A stretch of 64,000 bases of DNA from Rhizobium sp. BK313 (lineage in GTDB: Bacteria; Pseudomonadota; Alphaproteobacteria; Rhizobiales; Rhizobiaceae). The DNA is taken from assembly GCF_014193655.1 (NCBI RefSeq), contig NZ_JACHZQ010000004.1:496001-560000 (forward strand), in the 5' to 3' direction. Below, piece after piece: positions 15,506 through 24,372 of this stretch. A program made the position numbers and the translations under genes. Positions within the stretch are counted from its first letter, which is position 1. Every line of letters begins with the position of its first letter. Under the pieces are notes generated by a model. That model ran no database searches. It had not been told where the DNA came from and saw only the letters and a program-made list of their open reading frames with translations.

Positions 15506-16120
15506 ATGACCACGAAGCCGAAGTCCCTCCCCGCCAAAAGGCGAACGTCCATAGGATCGCGCCGCAACCCCGAAGCCGAGGCTGCCGTCCTTGCGGCCGC
15601 GAAGGAACTCATCAGCGAAAAGGGTTACGCCGGATTTTCTGTCGATGAGGTCGCTCGCCGGGCCGGAGCGGGAAAAACGACGATCTACCGATGGTACCCG
15701 ACGAAAGCGGACCTCTTCATCGCAATCTATACGACCGAACGAACGACCTTCGTGCCGCTTCCCGACACAGGAAACCTGGTTGAGGACCTGGTGCAATACA
15801 CGACAAGCCTGTGGCGGTTTTGGCGGTCACACCCTGCGGGAGCCGCATTGCGGGGCTTGATTGCCGAGGCGCAGGGCACGAAAGAGGCGCTGGGCGCATT
15901 GCGCGAGAGGTTTCTCCCTGAGCGTACTGCCGACGTAAAACGAATGCTGACGATTGCTGCTGCCCGCGGCGAGGTCCGCGCCGAGGACATCGATGACAAG
16001 CTCTCGCTCTGGGTTGGTTATAGCTGGTTTCGGCTCCTGATCGACGAATTGCATCACGAGGACGGGATTCAGCCTGTCATGGCGCAGATCGCAGGCCCAT
16101 CAGGCCGCCATACATCCTGA
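15506..16120 (+). CDS. TetR/AcrR-family transcriptional regulator
   Basis: 204 residues. Residues 22-70 are the TetR DNA-binding domain: AVLAAAKELISEKGYAGFSV, then VARRAGAGKTTIYRWYPTK, the characteristic recognition helix. The C-terminal helical domain (FWRSHPAGAALRGLIAEAQ and GALRERFLPERTADVKRML) matches the TetR_C group common in regulators of redox enzymes and efflux. The short Lys/Arg-rich N-terminal tail is usual for actinobacterial and rhizobial members. Downstream, the Mug glycosylase gene starts 58 bp later on the same strand. Confidence 0.92.
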   Translation: MTTKPKSLPAKRRTSIGSRRNPEAEAAVLAAAKELISEKGYAGFSVDEVARRAGAGKTTIYRWYPTKADLFIAIYTTERTTFVPLPDTGNLVEDLVQYTTSLWRFWRSHPAGAALRGLIAEAQGTKEALGALRERFLPERTADVKRMLTIAAARGEVRAEDIDDKLSLWVGYSWFRLLIDELHHEDGIQPVMAQIAGPSGRHTS

Positions 16121-16178
16121 TTGGACGAGGTGCCAATTGCGCGTCGCCCTCGCTTCCGCTCCCGCAAGGAAAGTTGAT

Positions 16179-16736
16179 ATGCAGGACAATGCCATAGCCG
16201 AGGACATTGATAATCAGGTCGAAACCGCAACGCAGGCGAGCGGGCTGTCGGAAATCCTCGCACCTCACCTTTCAGTGGTCTTCTGCGGATTGAATCCTGC
16301 CCTTTCCGCCGAGCGAGACGGCCACAATTTCTCGAACCGAAGCAACCGCTTTTGGCGGGTATTGCATCTCGCCGGATTTACGCCACGCCTGCTGCGGGCG
16401 GACGAGGAACGCGAGATACTGAATTATGGCTTGGGCCTGACATCGGCAGTCTCCCGTCCCACGAAGAGCGCCAGCGAACTCAAGAAACGCGATTACATCA
16501 CCGCCGTTCCTGCCCTGGAAGACAAGATAAGAAAGCTTGCACCACGGAATTTGGCGTTTCTAGGTAAGGCGGCATACGCAGCTATCAGTCTGAGAGCGCA
16601 TGTCGAATGGGGCAGACAGCCGGACGAATTTGCAGGGGCTTCGATCTGGGTGCTTCCAAATCCAAGCGGACTCAATAGGGCCTTTGACCTGGCAAGATTG
16701 ACGGAGCACTATCGCGAGATGAAATTGGCGATTTAG
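16179..16736 (+). CDS. mug: G/U mismatch-specific uracil-DNA glycosylase
   Basis: 185 residues from ATG 16179, chosen because AGGAAAG lies just upstream; a TTG at 16137 is in frame. The Mug/TDG core is clear: VVFCGLNPALSAERDGHNFSN is the glycine-asparagine catalytic motif with the pocket, then RFWRVLHLAGFTPRLL, and LPNPSGLNRA is the DNA-intercalating loop. The family removes uracil or 3,N4-ethenocytosine opposite guanine and belongs to base-excision repair. It converges on the DUF3237 gene. Confidence 0.9.
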   Translation: MQDNAIAEDIDNQVETATQASGLSEILAPHLSVVFCGLNPALSAERDGHNFSNRSNRFWRVLHLAGFTPRLLRADEEREILNYGLGLTSAVSRPTKSASELKKRDYITAVPALEDKIRKLAPRNLAFLGKAAYAAISLRAHVEWGRQPDEFAGASIWVLPNPSGLNRAFDLARLTEHYREMKLAI

Positions 16737-16778
16737 CCGGCATAGGCATCCCGTTGGGTAGTAGGGGATCTTGAGGAG

Positions 16779-16796
16779 AGCGAGGGATCGCTTTTC
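16779..16796 (+). terminator. Weak hairpin plus T-run after mug
   Basis: AGCGA (16779-16783), GGGA loop, TCGCT (16788-16792), then TTTCCCC. The 5-bp stem is short, so this is a possible rather than a certain terminator between two convergent genes. Confidence 0.3.
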
Positions 16797-16812
16797 CCCG
16801 CCGATGTTCGCG

Positions 16813-17313
16813 TCAAAGCAATTCAAACACGTTATAGACAAGTCCGTCCTCGAAACGGTGACCGATACCGACACCAAGGACGCCGTTCAACCAGCTGTAT
16901 TTCTCGGATGCCGTCTCAAACATGGGATTGATCCTGAAATAGTAGCTTGCCGGGTCCACGACCTGCCCCTTCTCGATGCGAGCCATCACCTCCGCGGGAC
17001 CGTGACGCAAGCCCCGGTAGCTCATGCAAATCAGTGCTCCGTCATCGGTCCTAAGGTTCAATCGTGCGTCCAATACGATACAGCCGTCCGTACGAACCGC
17101 CTGCCAGTCGCTTCCTCCGTCCAGAACATCGCCGGAGAGGCGCTCGCCTTCGAAACGACCGCCGTCAACGATCCGGACTCGCCGGTGTGTGACCGGCGTG
17201 TCGCCGAACACGAGCGCAGGTCTGACATCCAGTTTCATTATAAACAGCGGCTTGGTGCGCACTTCGGCAAAGACGTCGGCGGCTGTTTCTAGCTCTGTCG
17301 ATGAGATCGGCAT
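16813..17313 (-). CDS. DUF3237 domain-containing protein
   Basis: 166 residues, no signal peptide. Visible DUF3237 pattern: FIMKLDVRPALVFGDTP, a GRFEGERLSGDVLDGGSDW block, DGCIVLDARLNLRTDDGA, ISYRG-like MSYRGLRHGP and a C-terminal YSWLNGVLGVG with GLVYNVFEL. The domain is a small beta-barrel of unknown function often found beside dehydrogenases and dioxygenases. ATG 17313 follows AGGAGAAGGCA, an excellent ribosome-binding site. Confidence 0.85.
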   Translation of the reverse strand: MPISSTELETAADVFAEVRTKPLFIMKLDVRPALVFGDTPVTHRRVRIVDGGRFEGERLSGDVLDGGSDWQAVRTDGCIVLDARLNLRTDDGALICMSYRGLRHGPAEVMARIEKGQVVDPASYYFRINPMFETASEKYSWLNGVLGVGIGHRFEDGLVYNVFELL

Positions 17314-17519
17314 TGCCTTCTCCTATAGGTTTTGGTGGTCCAGGGGCCGGCCAATATGCGCGGGCCTTCGACAGCGGAACCAGCCTGAAGGACCGATGCC
17401 ACCCTTAAAAGGTTGCTCGCCGCAGGGCTTGATCCTCACAGTGCGGACGGTCGCCCTTAATAGCAACGCAAGTGGCGTGCCCATCGTTTTGCATCGCACA
17501 GCCTCCCCCGGCACTGAAT

Positions 17520-17915
17520 TCAGGATGGCGTGGTCCCGTTCAATCGCTCAACAAGATGCGCACGCGAGGGTGCGGGGTCAAACCCGTCCGTGAAATATTG
17601 CGTTTCGTGGCCCACAAGTCCCTCTTGGAATTCCATGATGCTCACCACATAGGATGGTTTGCCGTCGTAGGTGAGGACAAATTCAGTGACCCAAAGATTG
17701 CCGCTGCCGACAATTCGCCGGACGGTAAAACGCTTCTTGTTTGGCTGGACGAACCGGCTCTCTTGAATGTTCTGCCGACCGCGAATCCGCTCGCCCGATT
17801 GCGGATAATCCAGCACAGCATCCTCGCGATAGATTTCATGTTCGACCTTGAAATCGCCCGCGTCAGAAGCATCCCAATGACGCTTCAACTCCACCTGTAA
17901 GGCGCGATCATCCAT
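17520..17915 (-). CDS. SnoaL-like / NTF2-superfamily protein
   Basis: 131 residues from ATG 17915, chosen because GGGAGATTGAG precedes it; a TTG lies 18 bp upstream. The cone-shaped alpha+beta fold is suggested by LKRHWDASDAGDFKVEHEIY, EDAVLDYPQSGERIRG and NIQESR, followed by long strands (KKRFTVRRIVG, YVVSIMEFQEGLVGHET). SnoaL-like proteins include isomerases, cyclases and many without known activity. Substrate unknown. A 204-bp gap separates it from the DUF3237 gene downstream. Confidence 0.75.
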   Translation of the reverse strand: MDDRALQVELKRHWDASDAGDFKVEHEIYREDAVLDYPQSGERIRGRQNIQESRFVQPNKKRFTVRRIVGSGNLWVTEFVLTYDGKPSYVVSIMEFQEGLVGHETQYFTDGFDPAPSRAHLVERLNGTTPS

Positions 17916-18268
17916 CTCAATCTCCCATCGCAAGTGCCAGCATTTCGTGCCGTTTCCCCGGAGCGAACCGGGCTTTTGTTTCCATCGATTGGGCTTAGAT
18001 CCTCAGTCCCTACTTCGCGGAAAGATGGCTCGAGTGATCTTCGAGTATCTCGCGACAGTATCACAATCTGCCTGCGACATTGTCATTGGTCTGACGTTGG
18101 CGTCAGAAAGGCTGCGGAGAAATTGCGATGGCGCGTCGTCTGGTCAGCGGCAAGTTCGAGAGGCTGCCAGCCTGGGCTTGGCGGGGAATCGCAAATGTAA
18201 ACAGTGGGCTGCAGGCGCTTCCTTATGGTTTGCAGAAAGTCGCATGACGCGTCGTTGCCGCAAATGGT
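17916..18268. other. Gene-free stretch
   Basis: About 350 bp. No open frame shows family features or a good start. It flanks the GntR remnant to its right and probably includes degraded coding sequence. Confidence 0.35.
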
Positions 18269-18469
18269 TCACAAGGCCCCGGCAGCCAGGGCGTGCTCGA
18301 CACCAGCTTGGATGTGGCTTGCAAGAACTTGCTTAGCCGTTTCCGCATCGCGACGTAGCGCGGAATGCTGCGCATTACCATGAACGGCGCCGAAAACCGC
18401 AAGACACTTGCGGGTCATTTCATTGCCGAAACCTTCAGAGACTCGATCATCCCAGGCGACCGGATGCAT
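18269..18469 (-). pseudogene. C-terminal remnant of a GntR-family (FCD-domain) regulator
   Basis: The 66-codon frame ends with NAQHSALRRDAETAKQVLASH and then IQAGVEHALA, which looks like the last two helices of an FCD ligand-binding domain (usual pattern H-x-A-L-x(6)-RDA-x(2)-A-x(3)-L-x(2)-HI). The DNA-binding half and most of the FCD domain are absent. The call is tentative because only about 40 residues support it. Confidence 0.4.
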
Positions 18470-18496
18470 GTTGGCACGCGATAGCCGCCCTCCCGC

Positions 18497-19411
18497 TCAG
18501 TGCCCATCCGGCGGAACGGCCTCTTTTGGGATAACTCCCGTGAGGTTCTTCCGGTGGAAGATGAAGAGGCCAGCGACAACAATGACCGCGGAGCCTATCA
18601 GAATCTGGCTGTCCGGAAGATCGCCGAAGAAAAGGAAGCCGAGAGCGATCGCCCAGACGAGCAGACTGTATTGCAGCGGGGCAAGCAACGAGGCTGGAGC
18701 GAGCTTCAGCGAGCGGGTGATCATCATATGAGCGCTCCCGGCGACGATCCCGAGCGCCAGCATTGCTGCGAAATCGAGCGCTGAGAAGGAACGCCAGTGG
18801 CCAAGGCTGAGCACCAAACCGGTCATTAGAGCAGCGACCGTCTGCCACGTGACGAGCGTCACGTCGCTCGTCAGACGCAAGCGTCGTCCGAGGACCAAGG
18901 TCAGCGAAAACGAAAGGCTACCGGCAAGACCAAAGATCGACGGCCAGGATAGCATCGCCGTGGAGGGTCTGAGTGCAATCAAAACGCCGATGAAGCCGAT
19001 GATCACCGCGAGCCAGCGACGCCATCCGATGGTCTCGCCGAGGAAAAAATGCGAGAGCGCCGCCACATAGATGGGGCCGGCCATATAGAAGGTCATGACA
19101 TCCGCCAGCGGCAAATAGGCGACGGCGGCATAAAACAGGCCGACGTCGGCGGTCGTCAAGACGACACGCAGGACCTGCAGCGGGACGCGCTCGACGCGGA
19201 AAAGCTTGTCGCTTCCCTGCCGTGCGATCAAAGGCACGAGGATGATAAAGGAGCCGAGCGAGCGCACCACCAGCACCTGGCCAACTGAAAAGCTCTCGAC
19301 CAGCCATTTGCCCATTGCATCGTTCAGCGAAAATAGGAAATCGCCGAGCAACATTAGAAGTACGCCAATGACGACGGCATTGCCGTAAGTGCCGGTCGTT
19401 CGAACGTTCAT
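18497..19411 (-). CDS. EamA/DMT-family inner-membrane transporter
   Basis: 304 residues with ten predicted transmembrane helices in two five-helix repeats, the 10-TMS drug/metabolite transporter fold. EamA marks include FSLNDAMGKWLVESFSVGQ in helix 1-2, VVRSLGSFIILVPL, LADVMTFYMAGPIYVAAL and, in the second repeat, LAPLQYSLLVWAIALGFLFFGD. Members export metabolites or amino acids or import solutes; the substrate cannot be read from sequence. It is transcribed in the same direction as the PhyH-like gene 160 bp upstream but is probably separate. Confidence 0.9.
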   Translation of the reverse strand: MNVRTTGTYGNAVVIGVLLMLLGDFLFSLNDAMGKWLVESFSVGQVLVVRSLGSFIILVPLIARQGSDKLFRVERVPLQVLRVVLTTADVGLFYAAVAYLPLADVMTFYMAGPIYVAALSHFFLGETIGWRRWLAVIIGFIGVLIALRPSTAMLSWPSIFGLAGSLSFSLTLVLGRRLRLTSDVTLVTWQTVAALMTGLVLSLGHWRSFSALDFAAMLALGIVAGSAHMMITRSLKLAPASLLAPLQYSLLVWAIALGFLFFGDLPDSQILIGSAVIVVAGLFIFHRKNLTGVIPKEAVPPDGH

Positions 19412-19570
19412 GGCGTCTCTTTCGATTAATGGTGATCCCGGGCTTTAGCCGGTTTTGCATCTCCTCCGCAAGGTGACCATCCTACATCGATTCAAGCGTA
19501 TCCATCGTCTTCGGCAGAATGGCGCATACGGGGCTCCGAGCGGAAGTCACCAGCGCTTTAGCGAAGGTGT

Positions 19571-20536
19571 TCAGCGTACGACAGGCTCGCCGTGATAGCG
19601 TCGCTTTGACGGCTTCGACACGCCAAATCCGACTTCCATCATCAGGCGCGGCGTCTGCTTTGCCAATGTTCCCATATGGAAGCCGAAGGGATCCTCAACG
19701 AATCCTGTCCCGGCGCTGCCGGTCAACGTCAAAACGCTGTCTTCACCATAAAACTTGAGCACTTCTTCTGCCGGATGCCCTACCAGCAGCGTTATCTGAT
19801 GTTTTATGCTCCGACGGTTGTGGCTACCGCGGATATAGACATGCGGACCTGCATCCCCATCGACGTCGGAGAGATAGAAGAAGAATTTCAGCATGCGCCA
19901 ATCATCGAGATCAAAATGGTATTTGAACGAAGCGCGGCTGAGGTCGGCATCTGATGCGGATTTTGTCGGGAAACTCCACCATAGCCGCGTAGTGATCAAT
20001 TTCGCCTCGCCCCCGAGATAGTGCCTTGCCACATTGAGAAGCAACGGGTCCTTTTGCACGGCAATGGCGGCCTCGCATTGCAGGACACGTTCGAAATGAT
20101 GTCCGCTCAATATCGTGCGACCGAAGCGCCGCTCGGCTTCCGCATGATCTTTGGCGAGAAATTCAAGCTTGCGTTCAAAATTCCCGAAACACGGCGTTTC
20201 TTGTCCAAAGCGGGCGATCTCCTCGTGGATTGCCGGCGGCAAGGTCAGGCCAATGAAGATACCGGTCCTCTTCAGTTCCGCTGACACGGTTTCAGCTTGG
20301 ATTGCGCCGAACATTGACGGCTCGGGAGCAGATATCTGCGGAACCGGCTCGGCCATCAGCCAGTGAGCCCGGCGAAACGGCATCGTCCGCGCCAAGAGGA
20401 ACATCGGCAACCAGGCCGGATTTTCACGCACATCGGTCAGATATGTCGGGATACGTGCCGCAATTCGGCGAAGAGGGCTGCCACTGCGAGCGATGGATTC
20501 AAGGTCTTTCGGCTTGGACTTGTGGACATCGAGCAT
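19571..20536 (-). CDS. PhyH-like Fe(II)/2-oxoglutarate dioxygenase
   Basis: 321 residues, cytoplasmic. The double-stranded beta-helix has an HxD iron motif in YHFDLDDW (His and Asp two apart), the strand FFFYLSDVDGDAGPHVYIRG, and a distal histidine in FGFHMGTL followed by the basic C-terminal patch. These match phytanoyl-CoA dioxygenase-like enzymes, which hydroxylate diverse small molecules or lipid-linked groups. N-terminal 110 residues (MFLLARTMPFRRAHWLM) are variable. Start ATG 20536 follows AGAGGAATATGAG. Substrate not predictable. Confidence 0.8.
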   Translation of the reverse strand: MLDVHKSKPKDLESIARSGSPLRRIAARIPTYLTDVRENPAWLPMFLLARTMPFRRAHWLMAEPVPQISAPEPSMFGAIQAETVSAELKRTGIFIGLTLPPAIHEEIARFGQETPCFGNFERKLEFLAKDHAEAERRFGRTILSGHHFERVLQCEAAIAVQKDPLLLNVARHYLGGEAKLITTRLWWSFPTKSASDADLSRASFKYHFDLDDWRMLKFFFYLSDVDGDAGPHVYIRGSHNRRSIKHQITLLVGHPAEEVLKFYGEDSVLTLTGSAGTGFVEDPFGFHMGTLAKQTPRLMMEVGFGVSKPSKRRYHGEPVVR

Positions 20537-20623
20537 CTCATATTCCTCTCGGGATCATGGTTTCTCGTGACACCACCCGCAGGTCCCCAAGCCGGCGGCA
20601 CCACAATTATACCAAAATCTCGG

Positions 20624-20833
20624 TCAGCACGCAGCAAATGGCGAAGACGATTGACTGTCGAGAAAACAAGCCGCCAGGACGATCATGGCGCATGCAACCT
20701 GTTGCCGGCTCCAGCCGGCAGTCTGGGCCTTTTCGAGAAGTCCCAACATCGAGGGCTCGATTGCAAACTGGCATTCCTGCTGAAAGCTCCTCTCACTACC
20801 CTTGCGCGAGGGCGCGTTGATCATCGCACGCAT
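20624..20833 (-). CDS. Small hypothetical protein (AGW-helix type)
   Basis: 69 residues. A basic N-terminus (MINAPSRKGSERSFQQECQF) is followed by MLGLLEKAQTAGWSRQQ and a hydrophobic helix VACAMIVLAACFLD. The ribosome-binding site is strong (AAGGAGA six bases before ATG), which supports real translation. Its helix-AGWS-helix layout echoes the protein encoded at 12376-12576. Function unknown; it lies 87 bp upstream of the PhyH-like gene and could share its transcript. Confidence 0.5.
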   Translation of the reverse strand: MRAMINAPSRKGSERSFQQECQFAIEPSMLGLLEKAQTAGWSRQQVACAMIVLAACFLDSQSSSPFAAC

Positions 20834-21237
20834 TTCTTCTCCTTGAAAAATAAAGTACCGACGAAATGGCCACAGCTAGTGTGGGAGGTGGCCTTCCATG
20901 TTTGCCCGATTAAATTGGCCGCGACATGGTCGTGAGTTTTCCGACTTATACAAAATGTAAATGAACGTGTCCGCAGCCGCGATCTTGCCGCCGAAAAGCA
21001 ACGGCACCTGCCACATGATATTCGACTACTTCAAAATGATGGGTTGGTTCATCCATAACTTCATATTCTGCTCCGCCGGCTCAGATTCGAGACCAGAGTC
21101 GCTTGACATCTTCCTCAACCTCCGGCTGGCTTTTGAACGTCAAAATGACGCAGCATGCGAAGCATTTTGATGTTGACTGGGAGGTCAGCGAATCAAACAG
21201 CTCGGTCAGACAACCGGGCCAAGGGAGGAGTTATCAC
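20834..21237. other. Divergent intergenic region before the CUT2 sugar importer
   Basis: About 400 bp between leftward small genes and the rightward importer. An ATG at 21103 is in frame with the binding protein, but the codons between it and 21238 do not look like a signal peptide, so I treat it as untranslated leader and promoter DNA. Confidence 0.4.
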
Positions 21238-22182
21238 GTGCTAAAGAAAGCTATCACGTTACTCTCGGCGATCGTCATTGCCGTAGGAGCAGGCTTCGTT
21301 TCGGCGGCCTATGCGCAGGGCAAAACCTACTATTGGATCTCGCACGGTTCTCCGGCCGATCCTGTCTGGACCTATTTTCTGGCAGGAGCAAAGCTTTGGG
21401 CTGAGGACACCGGCAACAAGGTCAACACATCGTTCCACAACGGTGATGTTCCCGCGCAGCAGGAGGCTGTGAGGGCTGCAATTTCGGCGGGGGCTACCGG
21501 GATCGTGACCACCAGCCCCGACCCGGGCAGCCTCGTCCAGGTTGTTAAGGAGGCCAACGCCGCCAATATCCCAATCATCAACTTCAACACGCCCGATCCC
21601 CAGGCGAGCTTTAACGCCTACGTTGGTGGTGACAACAAGGCTTTCGGCCGGAACTGGGCGCAATATCTCGTTGACAAGAAGCTGGTGAAATCTGGTGACT
21701 TCGTCTGGATGCCGGTCGAGGTTCCCGGTGCGACTTACGGCGTGCAGGAAGAAGAAGGAATATCCAGCGTCTTCAAGCCGCTGAACATCACGTGGGAAGT
21801 GACAGACGCTACGTTGGACCAGGCTGAAATCATCACGCGCATGTCGGATTACCTCACCGCCAATCGCTCGAAGGTCAAGGCAATCATCGGGCTCGGCGAT
21901 CTCGTAACCGGAAGCATCAAGCGGGTGTTCGATCAGGTCGGCGTAAAGCCAGGCGAAATCCCCGTCGTCGGCTGGGGCAATTCGCCCGATACCACGCAGG
22001 AAGTTCTGACGGGTTACGTGAATGCCGCTCAATGGCAGGATCCGCAGGCAACCAGCTACATGGCTTTGTCAATGGCAGCCATGGCAGCGGGCAAGATCCC
22101 GCCCGGCTTTAACATCATCACCGGCGCTCTTTACGAAAAAGACAAAGCCGCGATCTACGACAAAATTCTCTCTGGCAAATAA
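21238..22182 (+). CDS. Sugar ABC transporter substrate-binding protein (CUT2, ribose/fructose type)
   Basis: 314 residues from GTG 21238, chosen because GGGAGGAG precedes it and the protein then begins with a textbook signal peptide (LKKAITLLSAIVIAVGAG, cleavage after AYAQ). The Peripla_BP_4 fold is evident: YYWISHGSPADPVWTYFLAG, VRAAISAGATGIVTTSPDP, IPIINFNTPDPQ, AIIGLGDLVTGSIKR and VVGWGNSPDTTQEV. It delivers a monosaccharide or small sugar alcohol to the membrane permease encoded next. No regulator is adjacent. A hairpin lies between its stop and the permease gene. Confidence 0.92.
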   Translation: MLKKAITLLSAIVIAVGAGFVSAAYAQGKTYYWISHGSPADPVWTYFLAGAKLWAEDTGNKVNTSFHNGDVPAQQEAVRAAISAGATGIVTTSPDPGSLVQVVKEANAANIPIINFNTPDPQASFNAYVGGDNKAFGRNWAQYLVDKKLVKSGDFVWMPVEVPGATYGVQEEEGISSVFKPLNITWEVTDATLDQAEIITRMSDYLTANRSKVKAIIGLGDLVTGSIKRVFDQVGVKPGEIPVVGWGNSPDTTQEVLTGYVNAAQWQDPQATSYMALSMAAMAAGKIPPGFNIITGALYEKDKAAIYDKILSGK

Positions 22183-22209
22183 CGTCGTCGAAAGTCGTAC
22201 TGGCTGTGT

Positions 22210-22229
22210 CACCCGGTTCAAACCGGGTG
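22210..22229 (+). promoter_or_regulatory. Intercistronic hairpin after binding-protein gene
   Basis: CACCCGGTT (22210-22218), CA, AACCGGGTG (22221-22229): a perfect 9-bp dyad 27 bp after the stop codon and upstream of the permease start. There is no U-run, so it likely stabilises the upstream mRNA or attenuates read-through. Confidence 0.65.
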
Positions 22230-22253
22230 GCCCACCCCAATCGGTGAGCATCA

Positions 22254-23240
22254 ATGCAACAACATTCCTTTCTTCAACGGTTTGTTTCGAAGCCCGAATT
22301 CGGCCCACTCGTCCTGCTGGTCCTTGAGCTTGTGATCTTCTGGTCATTCAATTCGGACTTTCTCTCACTTCAAAACATCAGCAATACTCTCTCGTTTACT
22401 GTCGAACTCGGGCTTATCGCGTTGGCGATGACCCTGCTGATGACCGCAGGGGAATTCGATTTGTCCGTCGGTTCGGTCTTCGGCTTCTCCGCAGTTTTGA
22501 TGTGGACGGTGTTCAACGGCAATCTGATGCCGCTCGGTGCCGCCTTCCTCGTCGCACTCGCTGTCAGTCTCCTCATTGGCTTTGTTAACGGGTGGTTCGT
22601 TACAAAGCTGAGCATCCCGTCCTTTCTGGTCACGCTGGGCATGCTCCTGGTGGTGCGAGGCACCGCTCTCTATATTACGGACGGCTTTCCCCAGCGCACG
22701 TGGACAGCCGAGGGCAATTGGTTTGCCGACCTCTTGGCTGGGAGCTTCTTCATCGGCAGCTTCCGCATGTACATGTCAGTGCTGTGGTTCGCGATTGCGG
22801 CGTTCGCCGCCCACTTTGTTCTCACTCAGACGAAATTCGGCAATTGGATACAGGCTTCCGGCGGCAATCCCAACGCGGCGCGTGCTCGCGGCGTTAATGT
22901 TAACCGAACCAAGGTTTACTTGTTCATGGTGTCTTCGGCCATGGCCTCGCTTGCGGGGGTGATCAGCTCCATCCGCACGTCGGCGGCGAATCCAAATAGC
23001 GGGACCGGTTACGAGCTTGAGGTGATCGCGATGGTCGTCATTGGCGGTACGGTGCTGACCGGGGGGCGGGGGACCATCATTGGAACGGTGCTTGGCATCT
23101 TCATTCTGCGCATCATGCGAAACGGCATCGTGATGGTGGGGGTGCCTGGGCTCGCCTACAATATTTTCATTGGGGCAATCATCCTTGGCATGATGGCGCT
23201 GCATTCATGGCTCGAACGGCGACATAACGCGGGAGTGTAG
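22254..23240 (+). CDS. Sugar ABC transporter permease (CUT2, RbsC-like)
   Basis: 328 residues, about ten transmembrane helices. RbsC-type features: SNTLSFTVELGLIALAMTLL, the conserved GEFDLSVGSVFGFSAVL loop, FVTKLSIPSFLVTLGML and, near the end, TGYELEVIAMVVIGGTVL with GGRGTIIGTVLG, the region that contacts the ATPase. A single permease gene implies a homodimer in the membrane. It starts 71 bp after the binding-protein stop and ends 3 bp before the ATPase gene. Confidence 0.93.
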   Translation: MQQHSFLQRFVSKPEFGPLVLLVLELVIFWSFNSDFLSLQNISNTLSFTVELGLIALAMTLLMTAGEFDLSVGSVFGFSAVLMWTVFNGNLMPLGAAFLVALAVSLLIGFVNGWFVTKLSIPSFLVTLGMLLVVRGTALYITDGFPQRTWTAEGNWFADLLAGSFFIGSFRMYMSVLWFAIAAFAAHFVLTQTKFGNWIQASGGNPNAARARGVNVNRTKVYLFMVSSAMASLAGVISSIRTSAANPNSGTGYELEVIAMVVIGGTVLTGGRGTIIGTVLGIFILRIMRNGIVMVGVPGLAYNIFIGAIILGMMALHSWLERRHNAGV

Positions 23241-23243
23241 ACG

Positions 23244-24011
23244 ATGGCCGAAGACCTCATCCGTATGGAGAAAATCAACAAGTTCTACGGCCGTATTCAT
23301 GCGCTTCGCGACGTTAGCCTCACCGTCAAAACGCGCGAAGTGGTGGGCTTGCTCGGCGACAATGGCGCGGGCAAATCAACCCTGATTAAGGTCTTATCCG
23401 GCGCCGTACCACTGACGACTGGGGACATCATAATCAAGGGGGAAAAAGTCGAACTCAAAAGCACGGCCGATGCGATTGCGCACGGAATTGAGACGATTTT
23501 TCAAGATTCCGCACTCGTTCCGCAGCTGTCAATCGCCCGAAATCTCTTCCTGGGGCGGGAGCCCATCAAGGGAAGTCGCTTTTTAGGCCGATTGGACCAA
23601 GCCACAATGAACGCGTCCGCTCGAGACCTTTTGAAGCGAGTAGGCATTACGAAGGATATCCCGCCGGACACTGCTATCGCTGCCCTGTCCGGGGGTGAAC
23701 GCCAAGCAGTCGCGATCGCTCGTGCCATGCAGTTTGACAGTGATCTGATCGTCTTGGATGAGCCCACCAACAATCTGGGCGTTGCCGAAACGCAGGGAGT
23801 GTTGCGCTTCGTTCGCGAAGCACGCGACACCGGTCATTCCTGCATTTTCATCGCCCACAACATCCACCACGTGTTTCAGGTGGTCGACCGCATTATCGTT
23901 ATGCGAGGCGGACGGATTGTCGCAGACGACATAGATCCGAAAAAAACGACCATCGAGCAGGTCGAAAGAATCATCACCGGCGAGGAAATGCTCAATGCCA
24001 TTACCGCCTGA
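23244..24011 (+). CDS. Sugar ABC transporter ATP-binding protein, single-domain (FrcA-like)
   Basis: 255 residues: Walker A GDNGAGKSTLIKVLSG, Q-loop at ETIFQDSAL, signature LSGGERQAVAIARAM, Walker B LIVLDEPTNNLGV and H-loop at FIAHN. CUT2 systems usually have a fused double ATPase of about 500 residues; the single-domain size resembles the fructose FrcBCA group of rhizobia and would work as a homodimer. It completes the binding protein-permease-ATPase operon and is followed by a strong terminator. Substrate unproven. Confidence 0.93.
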   Translation: MAEDLIRMEKINKFYGRIHALRDVSLTVKTREVVGLLGDNGAGKSTLIKVLSGAVPLTTGDIIIKGEKVELKSTADAIAHGIETIFQDSALVPQLSIARNLFLGREPIKGSRFLGRLDQATMNASARDLLKRVGITKDIPPDTAIAALSGGERQAVAIARAMQFDSDLIVLDEPTNNLGVAETQGVLRFVREARDTGHSCIFIAHNIHHVFQVVDRIIVMRGGRIVADDIDPKKTTIEQVERIITGEEMLNAITA

Positions 24012-24207
24012 TTGAGTTCCCGCCCAACCCGAACAAGTCTTCATGGCTCTACAACCCGGCATCGAATGTGCCACTGCGACCCTACTGCGGTGGGGACCGC
24101 GCGTGGGCGAACAGGCGGCCCGATTTGGGGTTAGGTGCTGTTGACAACCACTAAGCGTTACTTATTGTTAGCTTGCTCTGATCAGATTTGACCCCTGACC
24201 TGGCAAA

Positions 24208-24248
24208 AGTGGCTTGGTCGTTTTTCTCGACCAGGCCACTACCTTTTT
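24208..24248. terminator. Bidirectional rho-independent terminator
   Basis: A 13-bp stem with one G-U pair (24208-24220 with 24228-24240), 7-nt loop, followed by ACCTTTTT on the plus strand; on the minus strand the same stem is followed by TTTTGCC. It separates the convergent importer and DUF4105 genes. The rest of 24012-24372 is non-coding and holds another perfect 7-bp hairpin at 24280-24297. Confidence 0.8.
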
Positions 24249-24372
24249 GAGGGCGAGTAATGTCACCGACCGTAAGCTAGGCGACATAGCTGTCGCCCAG
24301 GCTCGTTCAGCCGCCCCGCAACCATTTTTAGAATCTGCGCCGGCGGCCGACGATAGGCAACGAACACTTTTT

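Noticed and set aside
17323..17514. 63-codon minus-strand frame between DUF3237 and SnoaL-like genes
   Set aside because: No family features, poor start context; left as intergenic.
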